Shown in pieces: positions 52,044 to 61,086 of a stretch of 64,000 bases of DNA. Position 1 is the stretch's first letter. Each line of letters opens with the position of its first letter. The stretch is from Mucilaginibacter geliditolerans (lineage in GTDB: Bacteria > Bacteroidota > Bacteroidia > Sphingobacteriales > Sphingobacteriaceae): contig NZ_JACHBY010000004.1 in the NCBI RefSeq assembly GCF_014200495.1, positions 1 through 64,000 of the forward strand. The letters are read 5' to 3'. Below the pieces are notes generated by a model. It worked only from the letters and a program-made list of their open reading frames with translations. It was not told the DNA's origin and ran no database searches. The translations under genes and the position numbers were made by a program.

Positions 52044-52368
52044 AATTTTTATCGTTTTGAATTTTTGTTATATAATTATCAAGGTTATCAAACCGGGCTT
52101 CCCAAATCAGGCGTAACTGATCCATCCAAAGATCAATTTCTTTCATTTTATCGATTTTGATTTGGTAATAGATCTCCCGGCCCAGCTGGTTTGATTCTAC
52201 CAGCCCGCATTCGGTTAGTATTTGAATATGTTTGGAGATTGTGGATCTGGCACCATCAAAGTTGTCAGCTATTGCCCCCGCTGTAATGGTTTGTGAAGCA
52301 AGAAGAACCAGGATTGCCCTTCTTGTGGGGTCGGCTATTGCCTGAAAAATATCTCGTCTTAATATCAT
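52021..52368 (-). CDS. ArsR-type transcriptional repressor
   Basis: This 115-residue winged-helix protein begins MILRRDIFQAIADPTRRAIL and has DGARSTISKHIQILTE as the recognition helix. It lacks the CxC metal site, so it is a non-metal ArsR of the type linked to SRPBCC genes. The start at 52368 matches homologs and puts the GTCATTTGAC and GTCGTTA..TAACGAC palindromes upstream rather than inside the gene. Confidence 0.88.
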   Translation of the reverse strand: MILRRDIFQAIADPTRRAILVLLASQTITAGAIADNFDGARSTISKHIQILTECGLVESNQLGREIYYQIKIDKMKEIDLWMDQLRLIWEARFDNLDNYITKIQNDKNYGKNRKS

Positions 52369-52374
52369 TATGCC

Positions 52375-52413
52375 GTCATTTGACGACAAATATACGTGTC
52401 GTTAAATAACGAC
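52375..52413. promoter_or_regulatory. ArsR operator candidates
   Basis: GTCATTTGAC (52375-52384) and GTCGTTAAATAACGAC (52398-52413, 7-bp arms) lie directly before the ArsR start. They are probable autorepression sites. Confidence 0.6.
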
Positions 52414-52471
52414 GCAAGTTTTATTTCATTTTTCTGTGATTCGCGCAAAATGTAATCAACAAAGAATAAAA

Positions 52472-52515
52472 AAAGGTACAAAATTGGTTGATATATCAAC
52501 CAATTTTGTACCTTT
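52472..52515. promoter_or_regulatory. 44-bp perfect palindrome over the marR promoter
   Basis: Two 22-nt arms are exact complements, with half-site AAAGGTACAAAATTGGTTGA plus TA. The right arm carries the -7 box TACCTTTG (52509-52516), which ends 4 nt before the MarR start ATG 52521. It is a likely MarR operator covering its own promoter. The mRNA would be almost leaderless. Confidence 0.75.
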
Positions 52516-52520
52516 GCCAT

Positions 52521-52970
52521 ATGACTCACAAAAACGATCTTCCCGTTCCGCCAATACTGGTCGCACAAATTGGCCGCCTTTATAATAACATGTATAAAGG
52601 GTGTGATAAAAATTTTCGTGAGCATGGATTTCCCCTCGAGATGGACCAGGTGCCCGTACTTCTTAGCCTATATTACACAGGAGGGGTATCACAACAAGCT
52701 ATCTGCTCAAACCTGCGACGTGATAAAGCATCCGTTAATAGAACAATATCTTTTTTAGTCAAAAACGATATTGCTATAGTTATTAGGGACACCGTTGATA
52801 AGCGAAAAACGTGTGTGAAATTAACAGCAAAAGGAGAAAACCTGGCAATGCAGGGCGATACTATCATTGAAAAGTATAACACTGCATTGGCATCGGGGCT
52901 AACAGAAGAGGAAAGAAAAGAATTTAACAAAATAATGCTGAAGTTGATCGGGGTAATCGACCCTATGTAA
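52521..52970 (+). CDS. MarR-family regulator
   Basis: This 149-residue protein is of the MarR winged-helix family: LEMDQVPVLLSLYYTGGVSQ, RDKASVNRTISFLVKNDIAI (recognition helix), RDTVDKRKTCVKLTAKGE (wing), and a C-terminal helix. I start at ATG 52521, as 11 residues further upstream would run through the promoter palindrome. It likely controls its own gene and perhaps the outer-membrane protein gene that follows 38 nt later. Confidence 0.9.
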   Translation: MTHKNDLPVPPILVAQIGRLYNNMYKGCDKNFREHGFPLEMDQVPVLLSLYYTGGVSQQAICSNLRRDKASVNRTISFLVKNDIAIVIRDTVDKRKTCVKLTAKGENLAMQGDTIIEKYNTALASGLTEEERKEFNKIMLKLIGVIDPM

Positions 52971-53008
52971 CGTGACAATTTTTTAATCGTAAAAACAAGT
53001 TAACAAAA

Positions 53009-53935
53009 ATGAAAACAAGCTTATTTTTGATGGGCATGCTATTGCCTGTACTTAGCTATTGCCAAAACGTTGATAGCATTAGTATGCATAAAAAATTCAT
53101 AACAACTGCACCATTACTGGGTGGTATAACTGTAAGCAATGTTGTATCCCCTGTTGATGTTAACGGAAATACTTTCATAATGCAGCAACCCATTGTTGAT
53201 ATCGGTATCCCTGTATATAAAGATTTTTCAGCAGCTCATCCCATTTTCATAAAAACAGGCATCCGTTACCAGGGCCTTTTCCTTTCAAACGAACATAATA
53301 TAGGCAGTGATGAATTTCAATCTATAACCATTCCTTTGTTGGTAAATTATTCACTTTCCAGCACCACTAGTATCTCGTTTGTAGGTTTAGCAACCATAGG
53401 GTCCGATTTTAACCGAAGTATCACAACCGAAGATATTCTCTACACTGCCGGTGTACGCATTGGCTTTCGCCCCAGCCAATCTTTCAAATATGGCATCACG
53501 CTCGCCTACACCAGCAACTATTCGGGCAAGTTTCTGCTACCTATACCTGATATCGACTGGGCGATCAGTAACAAACTAAGTTTAACCGGCGTTATACCTG
53601 TCAGAGCATCCTTAAAGTACAAGCTATCAGAAATACAATCCCTGGGTATTACAGCAGCAGTCAACGGAAGTATGTACCGATTGAATGAGGGTGCAGAAGA
53701 GCAATATATTCATTTGCAGCAGAATAGTGCCGGGCTCATTTACGACATTAAACTTGCCCGGCGATGGAAATTGAATGTTATAGCTGGCCATACGTTTATG
53801 CAAAAGCTGCAAACATTTAATATAGATCAAAAAGTGCCATTCGACGGATTTACCAAGCTCAATGACCGGAAACCTAACGTCTCCTATCGTCAAAATTCAT
53901 TTATATTCCAGAGTGGGATTAGTTATGATTTTTAA
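53009..53935 (+). CDS. DUF6268-like outer-membrane protein
   Basis: This 308-residue protein has a signal peptide (cut near LSYCQ) and about twelve amphipathic strands ending in a terminal Phe (SGISYDF). It starts MKTSLFLMGMLL. The barrel profile matches DUF6268 family proteins. Its closeness to marR suggests co-regulation, perhaps with efflux or import of the MarR ligand. Confidence 0.75.
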   Translation: MKTSLFLMGMLLPVLSYCQNVDSISMHKKFITTAPLLGGITVSNVVSPVDVNGNTFIMQQPIVDIGIPVYKDFSAAHPIFIKTGIRYQGLFLSNEHNIGSDEFQSITIPLLVNYSLSSTTSISFVGLATIGSDFNRSITTEDILYTAGVRIGFRPSQSFKYGITLAYTSNYSGKFLLPIPDIDWAISNKLSLTGVIPVRASLKYKLSEIQSLGITAAVNGSMYRLNEGAEEQYIHLQQNSAGLIYDIKLARRWKLNVIAGHTFMQKLQTFNIDQKVPFDGFTKLNDRKPNVSYRQNSFIFQSGISYDF

Positions 53936-53994
53936 AAATCTGATAGTTTATATAATTGTTTTTTTGCCCCTTGCGGATTTTCTCCGCTGTCAAA

Positions 53995-54098
53995 GTTTTC
54001 AAATCAGACAGCTATGCTTGTAGTCTATGACTACATAAACGAATAACAGTTGCAAACTGAAGCCATGCACAACCACTAGCTGCAAGCTCGCGTGAGCG
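53995..54098 (+). repeat. Hairpin repeat, copy 7, and CTGCAAGCTCGCG relative
   Basis: CGCTGTCAAAGTTTTCAAAT then TGTAGTCTATGACTACA (53995-54035), followed by TTGCAAACTGAAGCCATGCA and ACTAGCTGCAAGCTCGCGTG (54049-54098). Confidence 0.7.
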
Positions 54099-54204
54099 TC
54101 CCCCTTCAAGCCCTCGCATTCAATATTTTACAAAAATTCCATTCTAAATATCTCCGTGTATTTTCCGTGGCGTCCAGCTCAGGCGCGCGCAGTTTAAATA
54201 TATA

Positions 54205-54678
54205 TTAGCGCCCCGCTGCCTTAGCTTCGTGAAGTGTCATTACCGTACTGGTTACCATTGCTACAACCTTATCTTCTTCGTTTTTTACTTCACAGCTATA
54301 ATGGGTAATAGTTTTACCACTTTGCAGGGGGTGGGCAATTGCCCTTAACCTGGACTTCCATACCGGTCTGTAAAAGTTAATTTTCAATTCTATCGTGGTA
54401 AAGGACTGTCCCTCTTTCATCAGGGTGGAGTGCGCTGTCCCGATGGCTGCATCGGCCAATTCGCAAATCAACCCGCCATGAACAGTGCCCTGCTGGTTTC
54501 CATGAACCAGTGCATCAGCTGCGATTTCAACAGTCGCGGTTCCGTGATCTATAGCGGTTATTCCGATTGCCAAAGTGCTTGATATCGCTGTAGGATATTT
54601 CATATGGGTTTCCATATCCGGCGTGAGGGTCCCTTCTAGCTGATGAATAAGATAATCTAAAACGGAGATTTTTGGCAT
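54205..54678 (-). CDS. PaaI-family hotdog thioesterase
   Basis: This 157-residue protein has the hotdog fold (GNQQGTVHGGLICELADAAI, then FYRPVWKSRLRAIAH). VHGG with the conserved Gly-Gly/Glu-Asp helix is the PaaI-type signature. It hydrolyses acyl-CoA thioesters, perhaps aromatic-CoA. No paa genes are beside it. Confidence 0.88.
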   Translation of the reverse strand: MPKISVLDYLIHQLEGTLTPDMETHMKYPTAISSTLAIGITAIDHGTATVEIAADALVHGNQQGTVHGGLICELADAAIGTAHSTLMKEGQSFTTIELKINFYRPVWKSRLRAIAHPLQSGKTITHYSCEVKNEEDKVVAMVTSTVMTLHEAKAAGR

Positions 54679-54799
54679 GATGCTGGTTTATATTTAGGCT
54701 GCAAATTAATAAAATATACAGATTAATGTGTAGTTCGATTAAAAAGTCAAAGCATATTTTAGATGATTACAGCCTGTGGTTGGTGTTTTCACCGCACCA

Positions 54800-54860
54800 C
54801 GCTGTCCGAAGTTGCAAACTGAAGCCATGCACAACCATTAGTTGAAAGTTCGCGGGAGCG
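54800..54860 (+). repeat. Hairpin repeat, copy 8
   Basis: CGCTGTCCGAAGTTGCAAAC then GAAGCCATGCACAACCATTA and AAGTTCGCGGGAGC. It links the two hairpin types in one unit. Confidence 0.7.
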
Positions 54861-54918
54861 GAGTAGTCAGATGACGGATAAGTAAACCACGCTAATAGTT
54901 AGAAATAGGCTTGTTATA

Positions 54919-55791
54919 TCAGGCCTCCGGTGCAACAGGAGCAGCTTGCTTAGCAGTTAGTGTAGCACCGGCGCTCGCTATAATAATTAGGGCTACGGCT
55001 ATCCATTCATAAAATGACAGATATTCATGCAGAAAGATCAGACCCGAGATCGCGGCTACAGCTGGTTCCAGACTCATTAAAATACTAAAGGTTTTTGACG
55101 GAATTTTACGTAACGCATACATCTCCAAACTAAAAGGAATGGCGCTTGAAAGCAGGGCCAGCGCAAAGCCCGGTAACAACATCCAGGGCTTCAAATGGAT
55201 TATTAATCCATTACCTATTGCCACAGGTAATACAACCAGGGAGGCGAAGATCATGCCAATGGTCACAGCCTTGCGTCCATCCATCATTTTAGAGATGCGC
55301 CCGCCCAGCAGAATATAGGCCGCCCAGAATACACCGGCAAGCAAGGCCAGAAGCACACCGATGAGATCTAAGCCATTATGGCCCCATGGTGCAATGAGGG
55401 CTATTCCGGCTGCTGCAAGTATAACCCATAAAAAATCTTTCATGCGTTTAGAGCCGGATAAAGCCAGCACCAAAGGACCAATAAACTCGAGGGCAACACC
55501 CAGCGCAAGCGGTATACGGGCTATGGCCATATAAAAAATGAGATTCATAGCGCCCAAAGTTAAGCCATATAAGGCAACTGCTTTCCATTGCGCTATACTG
55601 AGGTTTCGCAGGTTGGGGCGGTTAACCAGGAGCAGGATGAAGGCTGATAAAACAATCCTTAAGGCAGATGTTGACATGGCGCCAAGGATCGGAAATATCC
55701 CTTTTGCAATCGCGGCTCCAGCCTGAACACTGATAATCGACAACAATACTGCGGGCACTGCCGGGATTTCAAATCCTTTTTTATTCTCCAT
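54919..55791 (-). CDS. EamA/RhtA-type DMT transporter
   Basis: This 290-residue protein has ten membrane helices as two EamA repeats. It includes ALRIVLSAFILLLVNRPNLR, GLDLIGVLLALLAGVFWAAY, and RKIPSKTFSILMSLEPAVAA near the end. It is likely an exporter of amino acids or metabolites (RhtA/YdcZ type). The start at 55791 (MENKKG) removes 28 non-membrane residues of an upstream ATG. Confidence 0.86.
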   Translation of the reverse strand: MENKKGFEIPAVPAVLLSIISVQAGAAIAKGIFPILGAMSTSALRIVLSAFILLLVNRPNLRNLSIAQWKAVALYGLTLGAMNLIFYMAIARIPLALGVALEFIGPLVLALSGSKRMKDFLWVILAAAGIALIAPWGHNGLDLIGVLLALLAGVFWAAYILLGGRISKMMDGRKAVTIGMIFASLVVLPVAIGNGLIIHLKPWMLLPGFALALLSSAIPFSLEMYALRKIPSKTFSILMSLEPAVAAISGLIFLHEYLSFYEWIAVALIIIASAGATLTAKQAAPVAPEA

Positions 55792-56058
55792 TGATTTTAA
55801 TTCGCCTGCAAACATAAATGAATTTGAGGAAAACGAAGCTAAGTCATTGTCTATTCCAAACCTTCCCAAACGCAAAGCTCTTAACTTTCGTTAAGGCTTT
55901 TTTTACAACTCCATTTAATAATAGTGTGCACTCCCGTGAAAAAACGGTAAAGTCTACGTGAAAAAACGACTGTTTGTAATATTATTAAACCTGAAATTTA
56001 CTTATTATGTAAACATATCTATTTAATAACTTAATTTTAAATAAATAACCTTTACCCT

Positions 56059-56358
56059 ATGGCAGCTATAGATATTTACGCGGCGATGGAAGACCCAACC
56101 AAATCCATCAGCGACAGAGTTAAAACGGCCATCCTGTTTGAAGATGGCTACAATAATCCCGATCCGTCCACCCTGGATGACGGGAAGCAAATGTCAACGT
56201 TTAATTTTGATCCCGGCGACTACATCAATATCACCAAATACTTTAACCGGATCATCATTACGCTAAAACCGGGGGGACAGACATTGGATCCAAATGACGT
56301 TTCCGATTTAAGCGCAGTAAAGGATTGCGAAACTACAGTAACTGACGCTTGCAAATAA
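56059..56358 (+). CDS. Hypothetical 99-residue protein
   Basis: This is a small acidic protein (DIYAAMEDPTKSISDRVKTA, then FDPGDYINITKYFN), mixed alpha/beta and without a signal. It lies 6 nt before an outer-membrane protein gene, so it is co-transcribed. No family is recognised. Confidence 0.62.
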   Translation: MAAIDIYAAMEDPTKSISDRVKTAILFEDGYNNPDPSTLDDGKQMSTFNFDPGDYINITKYFNRIIITLKPGGQTLDPNDVSDLSAVKDCETTVTDACK

Positions 56359-56364
56359 ATCATC

Positions 56365-57279
56365 ATGAAAAAGACCTTCACTCGCCTCGTTATAGTTTCC
56401 ACCTTTTTAACCGCCATGGCATCGCATGCTTTTGCCCAGAGTGCAGACTCTACAAAAGTTCCGGAATGGCAGAAAAGGCTCACCATAGCGCAATCCATGG
56501 CAACCAGCGAACAGCAGGCGTTGCCCGCGCAGTTCAATATCACTTTCCCGAAAGATAAAGGCGCGTCGTTTCTGGTAAACATAGGGGTTAACTATCAGTT
56601 TACTTCGCTCAAGGCCTCATCATTGTGGGCATTTACCGGGGAGTATCATCGCAATTCTATGACCGACAGCGCACAAAACAATTTACAACTCGGGTTGCAC
56701 GGGTATCTTTTCCTGGGTGATTCGAAAAACGGCCATTCATCCTATTTTCTGATAATTGACCCCAAGTACAGTTGGGACGGGGTAGCCAAAACAAACTCAG
56801 CCGAAACAAACATTTTGTTTATGCCGAAATGGACCATGGACCCATTCAATATCGGTAAAAAATCACAGTGGGGCGCTACTACATTTTACCTATCGCTATA
56901 CGGCGGCACACAGGTGCAGCAGGTATTTCCGTCGGATACCACCACGCCAAAGGGTTTTAAGCTGAGGCCGTTGGTAAAAGGGAACGCTTCGTTTAGCTTT
57001 AACCGTCATAATCCCCACAATAAAGGTTATGATGACACTAACCCATTGCTAACCATTTTTGCCGACTATGATCAGCGCAAGACAATTGTTAACACAACCC
57101 ATGATGGTGAAAATTTCACCCATACATTGAATACCGGGGTTAACTATTTTATTACAACCAGCCCATTCACAGTTTCGGTCGGCGCATCATTTTTGGAGGG
57201 CGCGGATGTTTTCAGCGGGCTTAAAGCACAGCAATATTTTTTAGTGTCACTTAATATTGGTTTTTCAGCAAAAAACTAA
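56365..57279 (+). CDS. Outer-membrane beta-barrel protein of unknown type
   Basis: This 304-residue protein has a signal peptide (cut near AFAQSADS) and strand-rich repeats such as SFLVNIGVNYQFTSLKASSL, FTHTLNTGVNYFITTSPFTV and FLVSLNIGFSAKN. The C-terminal hydrophobic strands with end Phe-like residues suggest an outer-membrane barrel of 12 to 14 strands. It follows a small protein gene at 6 nt. Confidence 0.65.
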   Translation: MKKTFTRLVIVSTFLTAMASHAFAQSADSTKVPEWQKRLTIAQSMATSEQQALPAQFNITFPKDKGASFLVNIGVNYQFTSLKASSLWAFTGEYHRNSMTDSAQNNLQLGLHGYLFLGDSKNGHSSYFLIIDPKYSWDGVAKTNSAETNILFMPKWTMDPFNIGKKSQWGATTFYLSLYGGTQVQQVFPSDTTTPKGFKLRPLVKGNASFSFNRHNPHNKGYDDTNPLLTIFADYDQRKTIVNTTHDGENFTHTLNTGVNYFITTSPFTVSVGASFLEGADVFSGLKAQQYFLVSLNIGFSAKN

Positions 57280-57325
57280 GAGCTCACATACTGATCGAAG
57301 TTTTAGCGCAGCGAACTTCGACCTA

Positions 57326-58069
57326 TCAGATCCACTCATCTTCATAAACATTCCAGGCTTGAAGTTCTGTTAATTCACTTATTTTCTTGAGTGTGTTTTC
57401 AGGTAGTTTCTTTTTTATTTCATATTCTTCATCCGTTCCGCCAAAGCCAGATTCATAATCAGCTACATGATGGATATATTTTCTTGTTGAGAAGTTGAAA
57501 TCTGAGATCGAGGTAGAACTTCGGTATCCGGATTCTTTGGTAGCGCCAATCAAATAAAAGTCATTTGATTGATACCTGATAACATATTGTATCTTGGTTC
57601 CAGCTCCCCGGTCAGACCAGCTAAAATGTATACGTAATACCCCTTTTGATATTTCCATGCTTTCGTAAGGATCATCTTCATATGAAGAATTGTCATCTAA
57701 CAATTCCTTACGCTCAATTAAAGTGTTGTGTTGCAATTTCAACTCCCAATGGTCGCCGTTTCTGAATGCTATCAGCAGCACCCTTGGATGATTACATTCA
57801 TTTTTAACTCTAATTGAATCTTGATATTCTAAAATCATAACCTCATCCGCCACACTATCTTTATTAAGATCTCCCGACACACTATCTATCACACTCCAGC
57901 CTTGGGGTACGAAAGCATCAAGTGTTTTGCCATTTTTGGATAAAACAGGAAATATAAATGCGGATGATTGAACTGATTTTTTAGCTATTCGGATTTGCGA
58001 AAAAACAGTTTCTATTTTAATCATCTGCGCAGCAAAAAGCAATATGATAATTGTGGATACTTGTTTCAT
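57326..58069 (-). CDS. Hypothetical exported protein with EF-hand-like loop
   Basis: This 247-residue protein has a signal peptide (cut near VFSQI). GDLNKDSVADEVMILEYQD has a Ca-binding DxNxDxxxD-like loop, as in FG-GAP/VCBS or dockerin-like modules. The rest is beta-rich with no recognisable family. The gene is monocistronic. Confidence 0.62.
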   Translation of the reverse strand: MKQVSTIIILLFAAQMIKIETVFSQIRIAKKSVQSSAFIFPVLSKNGKTLDAFVPQGWSVIDSVSGDLNKDSVADEVMILEYQDSIRVKNECNHPRVLLIAFRNGDHWELKLQHNTLIERKELLDDNSSYEDDPYESMEISKGVLRIHFSWSDRGAGTKIQYVIRYQSNDFYLIGATKESGYRSSTSISDFNFSTRKYIHHVADYESGFGGTDEEYEIKKKLPENTLKKISELTELQAWNVYEDEWI

Positions 58070-58130
58070 GTATGGATAAATTCTTTAATAAATATAGCCG
58101 GAATTTTCCATAATATTTAACCACACACAC

Positions 58131-58185
58131 CGCCGTCCGACGTTTCCAAACTTCGAACAACTATGCTTGTAGTCTCCGGCTACAC
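58131..58185 (+). repeat. Hairpin repeat, copy 9
   Basis: CGCCGTCCGACGTTTCCAAA then ACTTCGAACAACTATGCTTG and TAGTCTCCGGCTACAC. Confidence 0.78.
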
Positions 58186-58318
58186 CTACGTAAAAAGGCC
58201 TCTAACTCTCGTTAAAGGCTTGCCCACAGAACTAAAGTCGGACCGCTTCATAGATGCATTGCAGTTTTTAGCGCCTTTTTAGATTCCTCTTCATCATATC
58301 AAATCGATTATAATTTTA

Positions 58319-60499
58319 TCACTTAAAAACAACGCTTCCTTTTTTGCCTAAAGTTGCCACCTTTTCTTTCTTACCTAAAACCACTTTAATGGTTTTATAG
58401 ACATTTTTACCGGAATAACGGCCGGTTACCTTCCAGGTCAGTGTTTTAGTTCTATCGTTCCAATAATAGGTGGTTGTTCTGGTGTCGCCTTTGGTGTAAT
58501 TGTAGGATGTTCCATCATCCTCAACCATTTTAAAGTTCCCGTTTTTTCCCGGGTAGATATGAATTTCAAGCGGAGTATTGGAAGTTTGTTCTGAATATTG
58601 AATAACAGGGCCTACCGGAAGTATTGTACCTGCGCGAACGTATACCGGTATTTCGTCGAGCGCCTTATCAACTGCAATAGTTTTGGGGCCTTTAATCACA
58701 TCGCCGGTATAGTAGTTGTACCAGGTATCATTAGGGAAGTAGATTTTCCGTTTGCCACCTTCATTTAATACCGGCGCAGCCAACAGCCCTTTGCCTAGCA
58801 ACCATTCATCCGTCATGTTGGCAACGGTTGTATCTGCCGGAAACTCCATCACCAATGGCCGCATAATAGGGGCGCCGGTGTTATAAGCCTCATGCCCCAG
58901 GCTATAAATATAAGGCAACAACTGGTACCTCAGGTTAAGCGCTTTGCGTATGGCCGCTTCGCCGTCGTCGCCCCAAAGAAAAGGGAAGCGCGCGGTAGTA
59001 CCAATATCGGAGTGGGAGCGCATGATCGGGAAAAATACGCCCGCCTGAAACCAGCGGACTAACAGCTCTTTAGCCGGCGTGCCGTGGAAGCCACCAATGT
59101 CGCAAGCACCGTAGTACATTCCAGCCAGGCTGAAATTAAGCAGGTCCTTAGGCACGTCAGCAAAATACGGCCAGGTTGAATAAATATCGCCGCTCCAGGT
59201 GCAATAGCCAAAACGCTGGTTGCCTGGGCTAAATGACCGGTTTAGTGTAAAATGGCGATAATTTGGGCGGGCGGATGCCAGCAAGTCGCGCTGGGCGGTA
59301 TTCCACCAATAATAACAGGTATAATAAGATTCGCCTTCGTCGTCCCACCAGGCATCAACACCTGCGTTAAGCAACGGCCTGGTTTTTTCTTCGAACCATT
59401 TTCGCAGGCCGGCATTGCTAAAGTTTAGGTCACGGCTATCAGTTTTTGGGCTGATCAGCCAACCGTTTTTCCTGGCTGTATCCAGCAGCAGGTTATTCCC
59501 CAGCCTTGGTTTACGGATACCAATAAATTTAATCCCCTGGCTTTTCAATTCAGCTATCTGTTTGGCCGGGTGGGGGAATAATTTGGGGTTAAATGTAAAA
59601 TCGGTAAATCCTTCCTTACCTTCTTTTTTTACTGAATAATCAGGTGTGGTAGTGTACCACTCAAAATCGAAGATAAAAGCATCTACCGGCAATTTATGCG
59701 TGCGGAATTTAGTTTCAACATTGGCTATATAAGCACTATCGGCCCAACCCCATTGGCTTTGCAGGTAACCAAATGCCCATCTTGGCGGTAACTTGGGCCT
59801 CCCAATAAGCTTTACATATCCGCTTGCACCATCATACATGGTTTTAGCAGGCCACAGATATAAATTTGCCGTTTTACCGGCAAACGTCCAGGTTAAAGCC
59901 GTTTTATCCTGGGCCCGGTTCCAGGTTGCCGGTATATCGTCATTTGCCGAAACGCCAAACGCGCTGTAACCTGTGCTATTCCAAAAATATGGAATATCGG
60001 CAACACCATTTCCCGCGGAAGAATTGGACTGATTTTTTTCAAGCTTTTTTGTCGTTTTATTGCCAGAGCCATACAGCAACCCTGCTGCAGTATGGGTAAT
60101 TTGGATTGATGTATCTGTAGATGAATAGGTACCATTCCGGATAAGTACCCGGCCGGCCGCATCGTATAAAGACCACACCCTAGTGTCAGTATTAATCATC
60201 AATTTCCCATACGATGTTTTAATCCCGTATAAAGGGGGCGACGAAATCACTGTATACGGCGCGATAGCCTTGTTCCTCTCGTCAATAAAAACACTTTTAA
60301 TGATAGATGGCGCTATAGAGTCGTTTAAGCTCAGGCAAAATGCGGCATCCTTAACGGCCAATAGCCCTATTTGCTGCCCACCAGCTTTAACCAATATCCC
60401 GTGTGGAATTTTAGTGATTTGAGCATTAGCAGTAAAAATTGCAGCCGACTGCAAAACAGCGATCAGTAATAAAATCAGTTGTCCTTTTTTAATCTTCAT
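58319..60499 (-). CDS. GH31 alpha-glucosidase/xylosidase family enzyme
   Basis: This 726-residue secreted protein has a signal peptide (MKIKKGQLILLLIAVLQSAA, cut near ANAQI), an N-terminal beta domain and a (beta/alpha)8 barrel. The nucleophile-type region is GVDAWWDDEGESYY, the acid/base area lies near IMRSHSDIG, and AFGYLQSQWGWAD lies near the barrel start. A C-terminal DUF5110 beta-sandwich contains VYVRAGTILPVGPVIQ. GH31 cleaves alpha-linked glucose or xylose. It is divergent from the GH43-GH35 fusion with two LacI-like operators between, so a shared regulon is likely. Confidence 0.87.
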   Translation of the reverse strand: MKIKKGQLILLLIAVLQSAAIFTANAQITKIPHGILVKAGGQQIGLLAVKDAAFCLSLNDSIAPSIIKSVFIDERNKAIAPYTVISSPPLYGIKTSYGKLMINTDTRVWSLYDAAGRVLIRNGTYSSTDTSIQITHTAAGLLYGSGNKTTKKLEKNQSNSSAGNGVADIPYFWNSTGYSAFGVSANDDIPATWNRAQDKTALTWTFAGKTANLYLWPAKTMYDGASGYVKLIGRPKLPPRWAFGYLQSQWGWADSAYIANVETKFRTHKLPVDAFIFDFEWYTTTPDYSVKKEGKEGFTDFTFNPKLFPHPAKQIAELKSQGIKFIGIRKPRLGNNLLLDTARKNGWLISPKTDSRDLNFSNAGLRKWFEEKTRPLLNAGVDAWWDDEGESYYTCYYWWNTAQRDLLASARPNYRHFTLNRSFSPGNQRFGYCTWSGDIYSTWPYFADVPKDLLNFSLAGMYYGACDIGGFHGTPAKELLVRWFQAGVFFPIMRSHSDIGTTARFPFLWGDDGEAAIRKALNLRYQLLPYIYSLGHEAYNTGAPIMRPLVMEFPADTTVANMTDEWLLGKGLLAAPVLNEGGKRKIYFPNDTWYNYYTGDVIKGPKTIAVDKALDEIPVYVRAGTILPVGPVIQYSEQTSNTPLEIHIYPGKNGNFKMVEDDGTSYNYTKGDTRTTTYYWNDRTKTLTWKVTGRYSGKNVYKTIKVVLGKKEKVATLGKKGSVVFK

Positions 60500-60744
60500 T
60501 TTTGGTAAAAAATTAGCTTTGTGGCCTGTTGGCCTTAGGTTGGGACCAAGTTATAAATAATTTGCTAAACCGGTTTTGTGAATGGTGATTTTTTTAATAA
60601 TAATTCGTGAATAGCAGGTAGGAGGGCGTTTTAGATGGCCTATTAGAATGTAATTTAGCAAAACATAATTTCGATCTATCTGAATATTATAGGCCCCCTA
60701 TAGCACGGTGATGATTAAATATAAAGCCCAAAATCAACCCATTA

Positions 60745-60883
60745 CAAACGTTTGCGTTACATTTTTACCCAAAGGCTTAAAATACTTGCCCTTGCCACAA
60801 AATGATTTACCTCCCTTAATTAATTATTAGTCGTTTGTGGCATAGGTACTTTAATTTAAAAATAACCGTCAAACAAACGTTTG
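60745..60883. promoter_or_regulatory. Two LacI-type operator motifs CAAACGTTTG
   Basis: CAAACGTTTG occurs at 60745-60754 and 60874-60883, each in the longer match ACAAACGTTTG followed by CG or TG. The two sites lie 129 bp apart between divergent glycosidase genes. The rest of 60500-60993 is AT-rich with a perfect 18-bp palindrome GCATCTAATATTAGATGC at 60954-60971, 22 nt before the leader ORF. Confidence 0.6.
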
Positions 60884-60993
60884 TGTTAAGTTGAGCGGTA
60901 TATTAATTAGGCATTTGCTTTAATGCTTTCCTAAATTGGGATCAAATTAATAAGCATCTAATATTAGATGCCTCTCTGCTAATCAAATTACTT

Positions 60994-61086
60994 ATGAACC
61001 AATCTTATAAAAGGCGGTTGCCTTTAACCAGCTTGCTATTAATGTTTTTACTGATGGTCTTGACCCAAATAATAACGCTAAAATGA
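60994..61086 (+). CDS. Short leader ORF before the GH43-GH35 gene
   Basis: ATG 60994 gives 30 codons, ending TGA at 61084-61086, which overlaps the ATG of the large gene (ATGA). The peptide starts MNQSYKRRLP and is a basic N-terminus plus hydrophobic core (LTSLLLMFLLMVL), like a signal anchor. It could be a leader for translational coupling or a relic of an earlier start. No relative is known to me. Confidence 0.5.
   Translation: MNQSYKRRLPLTSLLLMFLLMVLTQIITLK

Noticed and set aside
52368..52625. 85-codon minus-strand frame across the marR promoter palindrome
   Set aside because: It spans the palindrome and both promoters, overlaps marR antisense and has no protein features.
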